A DNA stretch of 64,000 nt from Candidatus Paracaedibacter symbiosus (GTDB lineage Bacteria > Pseudomonadota > Alphaproteobacteria > Paracaedibacterales > Paracaedibacteraceae): the NCBI RefSeq assembly GCF_000757605.1, contig NZ_JQAK01000005.1:1-64000 (forward strand), in the 5' to 3' direction. The position numbers were made by a program, and so were the translations under genes. Shown here piece by piece: positions 17,719-28,003 of the stretch. Position 1 is the stretch's first letter. Every line of letters starts with the position of its first letter. Under the pieces are notes generated by a model. That model was given only the letters and a program-made list of their open reading frames with translations. It had not been told where the DNA came from and made no database searches.

Positions 17719-19272
17719 ATGAAACTACTAATATTAGTATTAGCATCGGTTTGTTACTTCTTACCAACCTCTGTAACCCAAGCTACATTATTTGGTGACG
17801 AGAATTTAATGAATGAAGCTCGTTCAAAAACGCCACAAGGATCTTACTTACTAAGAGCCGTGAAGCCAGGAACCTCAGACAGATCTGTTGATGGAAGCTC
17901 AGTGGTGATTGAAACCGAAAATGGTTGGCGCTTTGGCTTAACAGTTGCCCATGCTTTAGAACCACAAGAAGGAGAAAGTATTGGTTTACTTATTAATGAA
18001 GACAAAATTACACATGGAGGTAAAACTGTTATATTCGCTAATCATCAAGAAGTAAGCCACTTTCAAAAGCATCCTTCTTACGACCCAAAAAAATCATGGG
18101 AGGAACAAGTAAAATTTGACATCGGTATTTTCTCGCTAAAACGTAAGCATGCAGCAAGATTACCGCATAAATTCAATGGCAACATATATGAAGAGCCCCT
18201 CACACCAGGAAATAAATATGAAGCAATCCATTGCTCGTATGGTCCATCCTTCGATAATGGTTTAACGTCTTTTATGAAAAACACTTATCATGAGGCACCA
18301 ATCACCACTACTTATGATGCTCGAGGATTTTTTTACCAAGTCATCGAATCAAGAGATTTTTATTTTCTTCTATCCAAGAATGCAGACAATAAACTTGAGT
18401 GGTATTGTAACGTACTACCCAATCCTGGTGAGATTAGCTCTGTAAAAGGAGATAGTGGTGGTCTGCTCCGTACTGTAGATGGGAAAGCTTTGGCGTTGAG
18501 TTCTGGTACAAGCTGGAAAAAATTTTATAAGAAAAACCCTGTCCTTGCTGGGCAGCTAAATAACCTAAAAGAGATGGCCATTTCCATAAATGATGAGGAA
18601 GCTCTATTGCAGCAAATTCATACATCTGTTGCAGATGTGCAAAAAACCAAAAAGCTTGAGCTTGAGGATGGTAGAATACTATATCGCTTTACCTTACAGG
18701 AGCATTTACCACTCATTAAAGCTGTAAATTACTTCACTGCGCTACCCATCCATAAGAAGTTTATTGAAATATTTGCCAACGAGAATAAGTGGCAAATTTA
18801 TACAAATCTTCCTGGAAATCCCCTTTATCAGCAACTAAAAGCACCGTTAAAGTTTCTTAATCAAGATAGGTTTGACAGACTATTAGAAGGTATAGAAAAC
18901 GCACAATTATTAATAGTATTAAGCCAAAAAGCAATAAAAGATTTTATAGAAAGAATGGCTAATAAAACCAATCTTGACCAACAACCCACCATTGAAGAAC
19001 AGCAAGAGCAAGAAAATATCAACCTAAAACGCCAATCCTGCGAGGAAGCCCTAGCAGATGCGAAACATGCAGCCATAATTTATGAAATGATATTACAAGA
19101 AAAAGATCTCTCAACATGGTGGAATGACAATAAACATCGAATGCGAGAGGAGAGCTTTCATCCTACTGCAGAAGAGAGTATCGTTGTCGAGAAACTGATT
19201 TCCTTGGTTAACAAACTTGAGCCTTTAACACAGTCCTTAAGTCCAAGATTTTTACGGTGGTGCGGGTTTTAG
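17719..19272 (+). CDS. Secreted trypsin-like (S1) serine protease with helical C-terminal extension
   Basis: A 517-residue protein. A signal peptide (LLILVLASVCYFLPTSVTQA) precedes an S1 domain with the triad His in GLTVAHAL (about residue 77), Asp in KFDIGIFSL (about 133) and Ser in VKGDSGGLLRT (about 246). Residues 280-517 are a mostly helical region rich in Gln, Glu and Leu with no recognised domain. It should act in the periplasm, the symbiotic vacuole or the host. The start has AAGGAA about 11 bases upstream. It is monocistronic. The triad spacing is short but complete. Confidence 0.8.
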   Translation: MKLLILVLASVCYFLPTSVTQATLFGDENLMNEARSKTPQGSYLLRAVKPGTSDRSVDGSSVVIETENGWRFGLTVAHALEPQEGESIGLLINEDKITHGGKTVIFANHQEVSHFQKHPSYDPKKSWEEQVKFDIGIFSLKRKHAARLPHKFNGNIYEEPLTPGNKYEAIHCSYGPSFDNGLTSFMKNTYHEAPITTTYDARGFFYQVIESRDFYFLLSKNADNKLEWYCNVLPNPGEISSVKGDSGGLLRTVDGKALALSSGTSWKKFYKKNPVLAGQLNNLKEMAISINDEEALLQQIHTSVADVQKTKKLELEDGRILYRFTLQEHLPLIKAVNYFTALPIHKKFIEIFANENKWQIYTNLPGNPLYQQLKAPLKFLNQDRFDRLLEGIENAQLLIVLSQKAIKDFIERMANKTNLDQQPTIEEQQEQENINLKRQSCEEALADAKHAAIIYEMILQEKDLSTWWNDNKHRMREESFHPTAEESIVVEKLISLVNKLEPLTQSLSPRFLRWCGF

Positions 19273-19330
19273 GATCATACTAGTTCTTGTTTTGTTGAAA
19301 GCAAGCTAAAATGAGTTAGGGACGGCTTTG

Positions 19331-19416
19331 ATGGCATGGCGTGAGCATTTAGATTAACAACAAATAAGTTAATTTATCAGTGTCCGTAAAAACATTAATA
19401 ATAAGGACCATACCAT
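19331..19416 (+). repeat. 86-bp palindrome-rich repeat, copy 2
   Basis: About 87% identical to 10784-10869, including the inverted ends ATGGCATGG/CCATACCAT and a decayed form of the central hairpin. Here there is no transposase: the segment stops exactly at ACCAT and group II intron sequence follows within about 12 bp. Either an IS110 left end was cut here or the 86-bp unit is mobile in its own right. Confidence 0.6.
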
Positions 19417-19506
19417 CAGAGCCCTGGAGTCGAGTAAGCAGCATCCCTAGATTGCTCCAGGGATACTCCTCTAAGAACGGAGCGGGCCATTTTCACGGCA
19501 CTCCGC

Positions 19507-20171
19507 TCAAGCCTTCAAAGGCTGAATGGTTTTCAACCCGGTCAGCTCAGTGTCGTAACTGAGTTTACAATGGCGTTGCTTTTCCTGTTCTCTCTTTACA
19601 AAGTATTCCTTGTAAAAAGGGTCAAAAGGATTAGCTTTGGCGACAATTTTAATGTGACGGCAAATCTTGGTGTCTATTGCGCGTTTTAGGAAGAGGGTTT
19701 TCTTCTTCCCTTCTTTATACTTTATCAGACAATAGAAACGCCAATTATCGCCCTTATGGCTCTTCCAGTAGTGTTTCATAATCCACTTTATGCCTTTTCG
19801 GGAGTGCCTTTTGAGCGCCCACCGTTTGTGAGGGCCTGAAAGAGTTCATGGTCGAATTGAGCGAAGACTTTCGATGCCACGACACACCGATAATAGTTTG
19901 TCCAACCCGTTATCTTTTCATTTAACGCGTAGATCAACTTGTCGGTGGGCAGCGCGATTCCCCTTTTGATCAAACATCTGAGTTCTTGTCGGAACTGCTT
20001 TATGTTTGCCTTGGAGGGTTTCGTGAAGACGCGTCCATTCTTGTATTTTCGTATGTTAAATCCAAGAAAATCGAATCCGTCCTCAATCGAGATGATCTTT
20101 GTCTTCTCGAGCGATAACTCAAGTCCCACCGTTTTAAGAGCTTCCACTAACTTTGGTTGCCGCCGTGACAA
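19507..20171 (-). pseudogene. Group II intron A reverse transcriptase, C-terminal part
   Basis: The reading has the end of the RT palm (KTVGLELSLEKTKIISIEDG), the maturase domain X (YALNEKITGWTNYYRCVVAS) and, after a frameshift near 19820, KRHSRKGIKWIMKHYWKSHK with the C-terminal DTKICRHIKIVAKANPFDP region typical of LtrA proteins with an endonuclease-like tail. The stop overlaps domain V by two bases. The 5' half lies at 22025-22735. Confidence 0.75.
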
Positions 20172-20175
20172 TAAG

Positions 20176-22001
20176 GTGAGTCAGCATCGGGAACTTCCCC
20201 CAATGCTGCTCGCAGAACGGTGCATGAACCTCTCGACTCACACCGCTCCCATTATCTAACCGGTGATCCAAGACCTAATCTCCAGTGAACAAATAATCCA
20301 GACTCGCGTTTTCTTACACGACCCAGCCAATTCCTTGCTCTGTGTCTATGCCTTTGGAATCTTTTGTATTTCCTCATAACCCATCGGATCAGATAACGCT
20401 CTATGTTACGCAAAAATGGATACATGGCCGATTTGTAGTATCGTCCATAGTAATTTACCCATCCTTGTACATAGGCATTGAACATCCTTGCTAGGTCATC
20501 AATGTTCTTGTCACTTCGCAGATGAATCTTCCAACTTCGGATTTCTTTTCTAATCCGATTTGCAGCTTCTTTGCTAATCGCGGGCGTAAAGTTTACAAAG
20601 CCCTTCCCCATCTTGTTCTTTGACAGACGAGGACGAAATGTGTACCCAAGAAAATCAAAACTTTCGTGCTCGTAAGAGCCCTTGCGATCCGAATCCTTAC
20701 AATACACAATCTTTGTCTTCTCTGGATGTAACTCAAGACCACATTCTTTCAATCTGTTCCTGATTCCCTCCAGCACCTTTTCCGCTTGCTTTAGCGAACT
20801 ACAGTGCGCCAAAATATCATCTGCAAAACGCTCATACTTTACATTAGGAAAGTATCTCCTCATCCACTCATCAAACGCATGATGCATGAATATATTGGCT
20901 AGCAAAGGGCTAGCAACTCCCCCTTGGGGAGTGCCTTTCTCCCTTTTGATCAGTTCTCCATCTTCTGTTTGTAAAGGGGCTTTTAGCCATCTCTCAATGT
21001 AAAGATGAATCCACTTCTCCTTTGTATGGAATTTTATTGCTTTCATCATCAATGAATGATCTAAGTTATCAAAGAAGCCTTTGATATCCAGATCAATACA
21101 CCAATCCTGCCGCCAACAACGCTTCCTGGCTACTCCTACCGCATCCAATGCTGATCTCCCAGGACGATATCCATAAGAATCTTCATGGAACTTCGGTTCG
21201 ACTATATTTTCCAAGTAGCTCTTAACAACTGCTTGTGCAATTCGATCCGAAACGGTCGGAATTCCTAATAAACGCTTACTGCCGTCAGATTTCGGTATTT
21301 CCACTGCCCTCACTGGTGGAGGAAAGTAGGTACCCGATGACATTCGATTCCATAACTTATAAAGGTTATCCTTTAAGTTTAATTCGAAATCTTCAATAGA
21401 TTCTTCATCAACCCCAAAGGCCCCTTTGTTCGCCTTAACTCTTTCCCAAGCGGCCATTACGCTTTGCTTGGAAATACAAAATGGTTTCGTCTTACTCACT
21501 TCGTTCCTTCCATCTTCATGGTTGACTCAATAGTAAAACCAGATAACTCGACCCCTTCGCTCCATTAGCTTTCACTAACTTCCTCACTAATACGAGTCAA
21601 TCCGCCCCTGTGCTCTGCTTTGGTACTCTAATCCTTGTGGGGCTTCCACTTGGATGTCTCCCTTTGCATCAGAGCACAAGTTCCCACGTTCCATATAAGA
21701 GCCTGAGTCAAGTTCATGCCACCTCTATGCCGGAGACCACTTAGCCAGTAAACAGGTTTCCGCTAAGCTTATCCCGAGTTAACGACTCCCCCTCGGTTTT
21801 GATCTCATCGATACGCTTTCGACACTTCAGCAGTGGTTTAATCGCTTCATCTCCTTGATTCTTACCTGATATCTTGCAAGATACCTTTTCTCTAACGCTC
21901 ACCACCCTGGCTTTTGACCAGCGCAGCTTAGAGTGGTTTGAAGCCTCTTCCTGCAAAGCGGCTTCGGAGGGCCTACCTCCATCTCTCATACAGTTGCACA
22001 C
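20176..22001 (-). mobile_element. Group II intron B, nested in the reverse transcriptase of intron A
   Basis: The minus strand starts GTGTGCAACTGTATGAGAG at 22001, the canonical GUGYG 5' end. It has a domain V at 20214-20248 (GAGCGGTGTGAGTCGAGAGG, closed by CACCGTTCT) and a domain VI hairpin, and ends near 20176 in CTCAC (AY end). The intron-encoded protein lies at 20252-21499. The flanks on both sides read as the same group II reverse transcriptase, broken just after its YADD motif. Intron length is about 1826 bp. Confidence 0.85.
20252..21499 (-). CDS. ltrA: Group II intron B reverse transcriptase/maturase (LtrA-type)
   Basis: A 415-residue protein with RT domains 0-7: KANKGAFGVDEESIEDF, PKSDGSKRLLGIPTVSDRIA, DLDIKGFFDNLDHSLM, KGTPQGGVASPLLANIF and the catalytic FADD in ERFADDILAH (usual form YADD). 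The maturase domain X follows (NAYVQGWVNYYGRYYKSAMY). It ends with LFVHWRLGLGSPVR and has no HNH endonuclease, so mobility would rely on replication-fork priming. The gene is intact, domain V follows two bases after the stop, and the intron could still be active. Confidence 0.92.
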   Translation of the reverse strand: MSKTKPFCISKQSVMAAWERVKANKGAFGVDEESIEDFELNLKDNLYKLWNRMSSGTYFPPPVRAVEIPKSDGSKRLLGIPTVSDRIAQAVVKSYLENIVEPKFHEDSYGYRPGRSALDAVGVARKRCWRQDWCIDLDIKGFFDNLDHSLMMKAIKFHTKEKWIHLYIERWLKAPLQTEDGELIKREKGTPQGGVASPLLANIFMHHAFDEWMRRYFPNVKYERFADDILAHCSSLKQAEKVLEGIRNRLKECGLELHPEKTKIVYCKDSDRKGSYEHESFDFLGYTFRPRLSKNKMGKGFVNFTPAISKEAANRIRKEIRSWKIHLRSDKNIDDLARMFNAYVQGWVNYYGRYYKSAMYPFLRNIERYLIRWVMRKYKRFQRHRHRARNWLGRVRKRESGLFVHWRLGLGSPVR

Positions 22002-22024
22002 AAATTCAAATCATACTTCTGGCT

Positions 22025-22735
22025 TCATACAATCCTTCTTTGTGCTCGTGGCACACTATCGTCAGCATAACGGACAAATTTAACACAGGGTATTTCTTTA
22101 TCCAGCCACCAATCAAAGACCTCATCAAGATATAAGTTTGCTAGTAAAGGACTCATGACCCCGCCTTGCGGCGTTCCTTGAGTTCTTTTCATTACTTCTC
22201 CTTTTTCATCTTGTGTAGATGCTTTTAACCAGCGCTTAATATAGAGCTTTGCCCATTTCTCCTCAATTCTTCTTTCCACAATTTCCATCATTTGTTCATG
22301 AGGGATTGAGTCAAAGAAGTTTTGAATGTCTAGGTCAATAACCCAGGCGTAATCCCAGTTCCTCTTCCGTACTGTCCCGATAGCATCGTGGGCGGAACGA
22401 TTAGGTCGGTAGCCAAAAGAATCCGAATGAAATGTTGATTCTAATTTAGCTTCTATCTTCTCTTTCACGACCATTTGCGCTACCCTATCCATTACTGTTG
22501 GGATTCCCAGGATACGCTCTTTTCCTCCCTGCTTTGGAATGGACACCTTTTTAACAGGGCTAGCCATATAGCTTCCAGAACTCATTCGATTCCACAGCTT
22601 ATATAGGTGATTCTTATAATCTGCTTCAATCTCCTGAATACTTAAGCCATCACAGCCTGCTGCCCCCTTATTTTGTCGCACCTTAAGCCAGGCGTGATAA
22701 ACTAACCGTTTTTCAATCTGATACACTTTTGTCAT
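22025..22735 (-). pseudogene. Group II intron A reverse transcriptase, N-terminal part
   Basis: The reading has RT motifs QNKGAAGCDGLSIQEIEADY, PKQGGKERILGIPTVMDRVA, DLDIQNFFDSIPHEQMMEIV, TQGTPQGGVMSPLLANLYLD and VKFVRYADD, then runs off frame where intron B is inserted. The remainder is at 19507-20171. It is clearly related to, but different from, the protein of intron B. Confidence 0.85.
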
Positions 22736-23281
22736 TGTTTATTTACATCCTCTTGTTTCCAATTGTGTAAACTCCCTATTATGACTCAATAAGTTCCCCC
22801 CTTCGCTCCTCATCCATTACAGACGACTCATCACTACTACAGGTTCTTCCGCCCCTGAGTTCTCTTAACACCACGTCTTTCGACCGTTAGCTGGCGTTGC
22901 TTTCCCTGGTGTAAAGGCTCAGGTTCCCAAGTTCCTTGAGTAAGCCTAACTTTAGGTCATGCTACCTATGTACCGGATGTCACTTGGTCAGAACTCACCA
23001 TACCCACCAAGCCTTGCTCTCAATTACCGTGACAACTAATTGATTTCGACATCAACTTACGTTTTCGATACTTTAAATACGGCAGTTCACTTTCGTTCAT
23101 CTCCATAAAGTCTTACATGGCACTTAACTATGCCTTTTCCTTAACGCTCACCACCACTGGTCTTAACTAGCAGCAGCTTAAGGTTGTTTGAAACCCCTGG
23201 GTGATCAGTGGTTCCGGAGGGCCTCTCCTCCATCTTACCCAAAGCACGAAACACAAAGCCTTGTATTTCTTCTTGGCACAC

Positions 23282-23524
23282 GTCACGCTCTTGGCGTAAA
23301 ATCTCATTCTCACGCCTTAGCTGTCTCAATTCTTGCTCTTCTTTATAATTCTTCCCAGAAAAAGCCTGTGTTTGATTAGCCTTATAGGCTTTTATCCAGT
23401 TATGGAGACTAGCCTTGCTAAGGCCTAAGTCATCACTCACTGAGTTAATGGAGCGACCTTCCTGCAAAACAAACTTTACAGCGCCTAGCTTAAACTCTTG
23501 GTCGTAAAATCTTTTTTGTGTCAT
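23282..23524 (-). pseudogene. IS3-family transposase OrfA, 5' part
   Basis: The 81 codons encode a helix-turn-helix (KFVLQEGRSINSVSDDLGLS) and a leucine-zipper start (EEQELRQLRRENEILRQERD). The normal continuation ILKKA is replaced at the GAC codon by intron A (GTGTGCC). The upstream IS end TGATCTACCCCCAAAAAAGT lies near 23600 on the same strand. OrfB is absent here. Confidence 0.8.
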
Positions 23525-23614
23525 TTTTTCACCTCATCTTTAACATTGATTATTCTCAATGTTCAGATCTCAGGTGTCTACTTTTTTGGGGGTAGATCAA
23601 CTCACCCCGAACCC

Positions 23615-26600
23615 CTAATGAATTATATTTTTATTAAGGTCAACTATTTTAGATTCAAGGCGAACAATATGGGGAGAGTTTATCGGAAAATCTGTCTTAA
23701 CTATTGCAAGAGCTTGCTTTAATAATTCAATTGCATGATTCTTAAAATTCTGAGACTGTTCAACATCTTCTTTTATTTTTACTGCTTTTTTTAAATAAAG
23801 TTCCGCTAAGCTTTCTAAAGCACTAAATCTTTTAGGATGGTTATGCTGCTGAAATATTCTTAAAGCTTTATTGATAAGCTTTTCAGCTTTACCCACTTCT
23901 CCCTCAAGTGTATATACTTGTCCTAAGGCTTTTAAGACGTAAGCAGTTTCAATATGGTCTTCACCATAAATTTTATGGTATATGGATAAACTTTTCTCAA
24001 GAAAAATGTTTGCTTTTTTGTAATTACTTAATTCTTTTTCGATAATTCCTAAATGTAATAAAACCCAAGCATTTCCCGTACTATCTGCTCCTAGTTGATG
24101 CATATAAATTTCTCGGGCTTTTTCTAAATAGTCTTTTGCTTTATCATAATTGGCAAGTTCTATATAGAAAATTCCTAACCCTGTTAAGGTATAGGCAATG
24201 GCTACTGGATTATCTGGCTGATGATGTGCCTGGTGGAGGCTAAGGGCGCGCTCAAGCAAATTTTTGGCCTTATCATAGTAAGCAAGCTCCGTATAAACTA
24301 TTCCTAACCTGCTTAAAACCCACGGCATTTCTGAATGAGCTTCAGAAAAATATTCGCTATAAATTGTCTGAGCCTCTTCAAGAATAATCCTTGCTTTCTC
24401 ATAGTGACCCTGCGATTTATAAACGTTTCCTAGTTGCAGTAGTGTCCAAGCTTTATCCGCATAATTATTAGGAAGATATATTTGATAAATTGATATACTT
24501 TGGTCAAAAAAGCTTCTTGCTTCCTCATAAACTCCTATATCTCTATAAAGCATTCCTAAATAGGCTAAAACCCGCGCAATTCCCCTATAATTCTTAGGAA
24601 AATATTTTTTATACATGTCAAGGCTATGGGTAAGCAAAATTTTTGCTTTTTCATAACGGTTTAGATTTCGATAAATAAGTCCTAAATAAGCTAGGGAGTG
24701 GGCAAATCCTATATGATTTTTTGAAAGATGCTTTTTATAGATAGTAATACTCTGCTCTAAGACAGTTGCCGCTTTTTCAAAATGACCATGTTCTCTATAA
24801 ATATATCCTAAGTGAGACAAAAGACGGACAAGCCCTAAATAGTCTTTATTTTTATACTGGTTAAGCGTAATCAAGCTATTTTCAAGTATCTGTTGAGCTT
24901 TTCCGTAATTGCTTAGGTAGTAATAAAGACACCCAGATTCTGCAGTTATTTTTTCTTTAATAAGACTTGTTAAAAAATAATTATTGCTTAAAAATTTTTC
25001 ACAATGGCTTACAGTTAATCTCATTCTTAAGTAATCTTCTATGTCAATAATATAAGATAAGTAGTTTTCAAATTTACCGGCAATTCTATTTATTAAAAAA
25101 TTATTTTTCTTTAAATCGAGGATCTTAACCAAGTAAGTAAAAATTATTTCTTGTGTACTGCGATGAAGGGAAATACAAGCTATAAATTCAGGAGTCTCTG
25201 AGGACTCAAAATTAATTAAAGAATATTTTTTTAAATGGTAAATAAATCTTTCAACAATTACGTCATTTTTAAGAATACTCAACAAATCTTGCGGAATATT
25301 CTGAGAATCAAGTAAGCTTATAAATAGTAAAAGCTCACCGAAATCTTTATGAACCTCCATAATATGCTGTAAAGATAAGGTAATAATACCATATCGGGTT
25401 TTAACATACTCCCCACTATCCTCCAAAAAATTCTTTTGCGTACTTATAAAATCTTCGGTATTTTTATGAAGGTGTTCTAAATACTTTGCATAAGAAATTC
25501 CTGTTTGCTTTAAATAATGAGCTGCTGTTACCATATCTAAGGGAAAAGGTGGTATATTTTGTAAAAAGTTCAGTGCCTCTTCTTGCTCTTTTTTTGATAA
25601 TTTTTCTGACTCGCAGTTAAAAAGGATTTTACTAAAAAGCATTAAAATTTCCGGTTTATTTAATCCTTTCATTTCAATGATATGCTCTGAAGTTAGGTAA
25701 ATATTATTCTTAATATTGCTGTCTCGAGTGGTAAATATGACTTTCCCACTTCCCCAAACAGTAGGGTCGTGAGGAAAATAGTCTTTTATACTAGTTAAGG
25801 TTTCCACATTATCATAAATAAGCAACCAATTAGACATTCCTTTCAACCGTTCCTTAACAAAATAAAAAAGTTGCTTTTCCATTTCTTGAGAGTTTTTTAT
25901 CGTGTAGATAAAGCTTAATTCATTTTTCTGTTCCCTTGTTTTGGCAAGCCTATACGCCAAGTCTTTAAATGAGCTTATCAGGCTATCTTTCGTTGTAGCA
26001 TTAATTTCCCACACCAGAGGGAGTTTTTGAGAACGCCCAAATTGACGAACAATTGTGGTTTTTCCACTTCCTCCTATTCCCACAATTCCCAACAGAGAAA
26101 TTGTTTGGACGCCCTGTGGGGCTCTCAGTTTTTCTTCTATTTTAGCAAGAATCTGAGACCGTATTAAAAGATTTGCCTCAAGGGGGAGGGGTAAATCCGA
26201 TCGAATAGAATGTTGTTCCTGAACTTTACTATTTTGATCCGTTTTTTTTGTAGTATGGCCATTCACATTCAAGAATATCCAACTTAAAAAGCAAAGGCTT
26301 AGCCCAAAAGTGCCCAGGATCCATAACCGATTATTTCTTTTTTTAAGAAGGTGAGAAATAAATATAGATTCTAAAATATTTTTATTGAATTTATGACTAC
26401 TATTCTCTTCGGGAAAAGAAGTTTTTCTAAATATCTCTTTTAACTCTTCAACATATAAGTTGACGTTAATTTGAGGATATATTTTTTGTAGTATTTCTAA
26501 TATTGAAAAATAATAATTCTCTTTTTCTAAAAATAAAATTTGTTGAGCATGTTGTTTTTCTTTAAGGATAATTTCTTTATCTTCAGGAAAAAAAATAACT

Positions 26601-27226
26601 TCTCCTGAATGAGAGTTTGTTCTAAGGATTAACCTTGTTAAGTTATCAATATTTACCTCTTGTTTAAAAGAGCCTATTAAATTTTTGGGAAAGATATAGA
26701 TACTATAATCTCTATTTTTATCCTTTAAATTTGGCATAACTTCCCCAAGGGGCTTATAGCCTTCTGTAGTACGACTACGTACAGAAATTCCTGCTTGGTT
26801 CAAATGATTTTTAATTTGATTAACAAAATATCCTATATCTTTTTGAGTTTGTCGATTTGTTTCATAACAGAAAGCCGTTTCACCTCTTATTAGTTGAGAA
26901 ATTTTTCTTAATTGCTCTTCAAATTTCACTCTAATCAACAAATTGGGAAGATACTTATCCTTGATAAAGTTAAACTTATCAGACCTTTTAACAAAATCGA
27001 CCACTTGTTCGCGGGTACTGGCGCCACATTTATCGGTAATTTGGTTGGTATAGGTGCTAACAGTTTTTTTACTGATTGATAAAAAATGAGCAATTTCATT
27101 AGGACGTTTTGAATTTATAAAGCAGGCAATAATATCTATTTTTCGGTGAGTAAAATCTATCCCATTAATTTGGGTTAGATGCTCATAATAAAGCTCATGG
27201 GTCGGAATAATTTTATTTTCTTGCAT
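23615..27226 (-). CDS. HTH (LuxR-type) - membrane segment - NB-ARC - TPR protein (STAND NTPase)
   Basis: A 1203-residue protein. Residues 20-75 look like a LuxR-type helix-turn-helix (RPNEIAHFLSISKKTVSTYT). Residues 115-220 are an alpha/beta region that might be a diverged TIR-like fold. One membrane helix spans about 300-320 (LWILGTFGLSLCFLSWIFL). The NB-ARC ATPase follows, with Walker A GIGGSGKTT near 383, Walker B NWLLIYDNVE near 470 and the RNBS-B-like VIFTTRDSN. About eight to ten TPRs fill residues 780-1180. STAND proteins switch by nucleotide when the repeats sense a ligand. A membrane helix between a DNA-binding and an ATPase domain is odd. Confidence 0.8.
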   Translation of the reverse strand: MQENKIIPTHELYYEHLTQINGIDFTHRKIDIIACFINSKRPNEIAHFLSISKKTVSTYTNQITDKCGASTREQVVDFVKRSDKFNFIKDKYLPNLLIRVKFEEQLRKISQLIRGETAFCYETNRQTQKDIGYFVNQIKNHLNQAGISVRSRTTEGYKPLGEVMPNLKDKNRDYSIYIFPKNLIGSFKQEVNIDNLTRLILRTNSHSGEVIFFPEDKEIILKEKQHAQQILFLEKENYYFSILEILQKIYPQINVNLYVEELKEIFRKTSFPEENSSHKFNKNILESIFISHLLKKRNNRLWILGTFGLSLCFLSWIFLNVNGHTTKKTDQNSKVQEQHSIRSDLPLPLEANLLIRSQILAKIEEKLRAPQGVQTISLLGIVGIGGSGKTTIVRQFGRSQKLPLVWEINATTKDSLISSFKDLAYRLAKTREQKNELSFIYTIKNSQEMEKQLFYFVKERLKGMSNWLLIYDNVETLTSIKDYFPHDPTVWGSGKVIFTTRDSNIKNNIYLTSEHIIEMKGLNKPEILMLFSKILFNCESEKLSKKEQEEALNFLQNIPPFPLDMVTAAHYLKQTGISYAKYLEHLHKNTEDFISTQKNFLEDSGEYVKTRYGIITLSLQHIMEVHKDFGELLLFISLLDSQNIPQDLLSILKNDVIVERFIYHLKKYSLINFESSETPEFIACISLHRSTQEIIFTYLVKILDLKKNNFLINRIAGKFENYLSYIIDIEDYLRMRLTVSHCEKFLSNNYFLTSLIKEKITAESGCLYYYLSNYGKAQQILENSLITLNQYKNKDYLGLVRLLSHLGYIYREHGHFEKAATVLEQSITIYKKHLSKNHIGFAHSLAYLGLIYRNLNRYEKAKILLTHSLDMYKKYFPKNYRGIARVLAYLGMLYRDIGVYEEARSFFDQSISIYQIYLPNNYADKAWTLLQLGNVYKSQGHYEKARIILEEAQTIYSEYFSEAHSEMPWVLSRLGIVYTELAYYDKAKNLLERALSLHQAHHQPDNPVAIAYTLTGLGIFYIELANYDKAKDYLEKAREIYMHQLGADSTGNAWVLLHLGIIEKELSNYKKANIFLEKSLSIYHKIYGEDHIETAYVLKALGQVYTLEGEVGKAEKLINKALRIFQQHNHPKRFSALESLAELYLKKAVKIKEDVEQSQNFKNHAIELLKQALAIVKTDFPINSPHIVRLESKIVDLNKNIIH

Positions 27227-28003
27227 CAGGGAAATAGACCCTTCATATGAAGTATTTATTCATCAAGAAATATAAAAATTTATTAAGAATTTTATTTTTA
27301 GGTATTCTTGATGGTAACATCTTAACATACTCCAAGAGGAGGATAAAGACCTTATCAGACAGCTCATTAGACTTCTCCCTACGTCTACTGTCCTATATCT
27401 TCATCATCAATAACTTTCTAAATTGACGATGTTGCAACAGACTCTTTTTTATTAAGGAACATAGGTCTATCCGTAACAAGAAGAAAGGCTCAGGAAGACC
27501 TTTTGTTGAACCTCTAAAAAAGAAAGTTCTCTATCTTAGATTTAATAACAATAATAATACTTAGGAGCATATTATGGTTTTTAAAAATATAAAAAAACTT
27601 CAGAAGGTAATCTAGCTTTGTTTATCTGTTTATTCCATGGTATTTCCTTCAGGGTGAAGCCAGTGATATTAAGCATCCTGTTGGTAAGGGGAATGTAAAA
27701 GTTCCTAGATAAAAGAAAATAAATAAAGCACAAGAAAAAATGTATAACCCCAGAAAAAAACGGTAGTAATAGGAGATAATCTAATTTTATTTTAAAAAAA
27801 CAGTCATTAATAATAAAATTAAATATTTTCCTCTAAGGGTAAAAGTATAAGAATACTGGCTAATAAAATGAGAGAATTGCGAATAAGCCTGGAACAAATT
27901 AATTTTTTCAGAGTCCATAAAGGCTTCACAATATCTCTAGTAAAAAGACTTCTCAAAAGCTTTTACCTCTATTTTTTTATGTTTGCATAATGTCAGGAAA
28001 AAA
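27227..28003. other. Gene-poor stretch with a decayed small secreted-protein gene
   Basis: An ATG at 27574 with TTAGGAGC upstream begins MVFKNIKKLQKVI and stops. Neighbouring frames continue as NLALFICLFHGISF and QGEASDIKHPVGKGNVKVPR up to 27712, so a small exported protein of about 45 residues has probably been lost by two frameshifts. The rest is AT-rich and shows nothing else. Confidence 0.35.

Larger units (their letters stand above)
19429..23281 (-). mobile_element. Group II intron A, interrupted by group II intron B
   Basis: On the minus strand the intron would start with GTGTGCC at 23281, inside an IS3 orfA. Its 5' RNA domains run through 22736-23280, with ATGGAGGAGAGGCCCTCCG, a block shared with intron B. 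It would end near 19429 after a clear domain V at 19474-19508 (GAGCGGAGTGCCGTGAAAAT and following, closed by CGCTCCGTTCT) and a domain VI hairpin. Its reverse transcriptase is split by intron B at 20176-22001. The 3' flank is the 86-bp repeat and not IS3, so one side has been rearranged. Confidence 0.7.
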
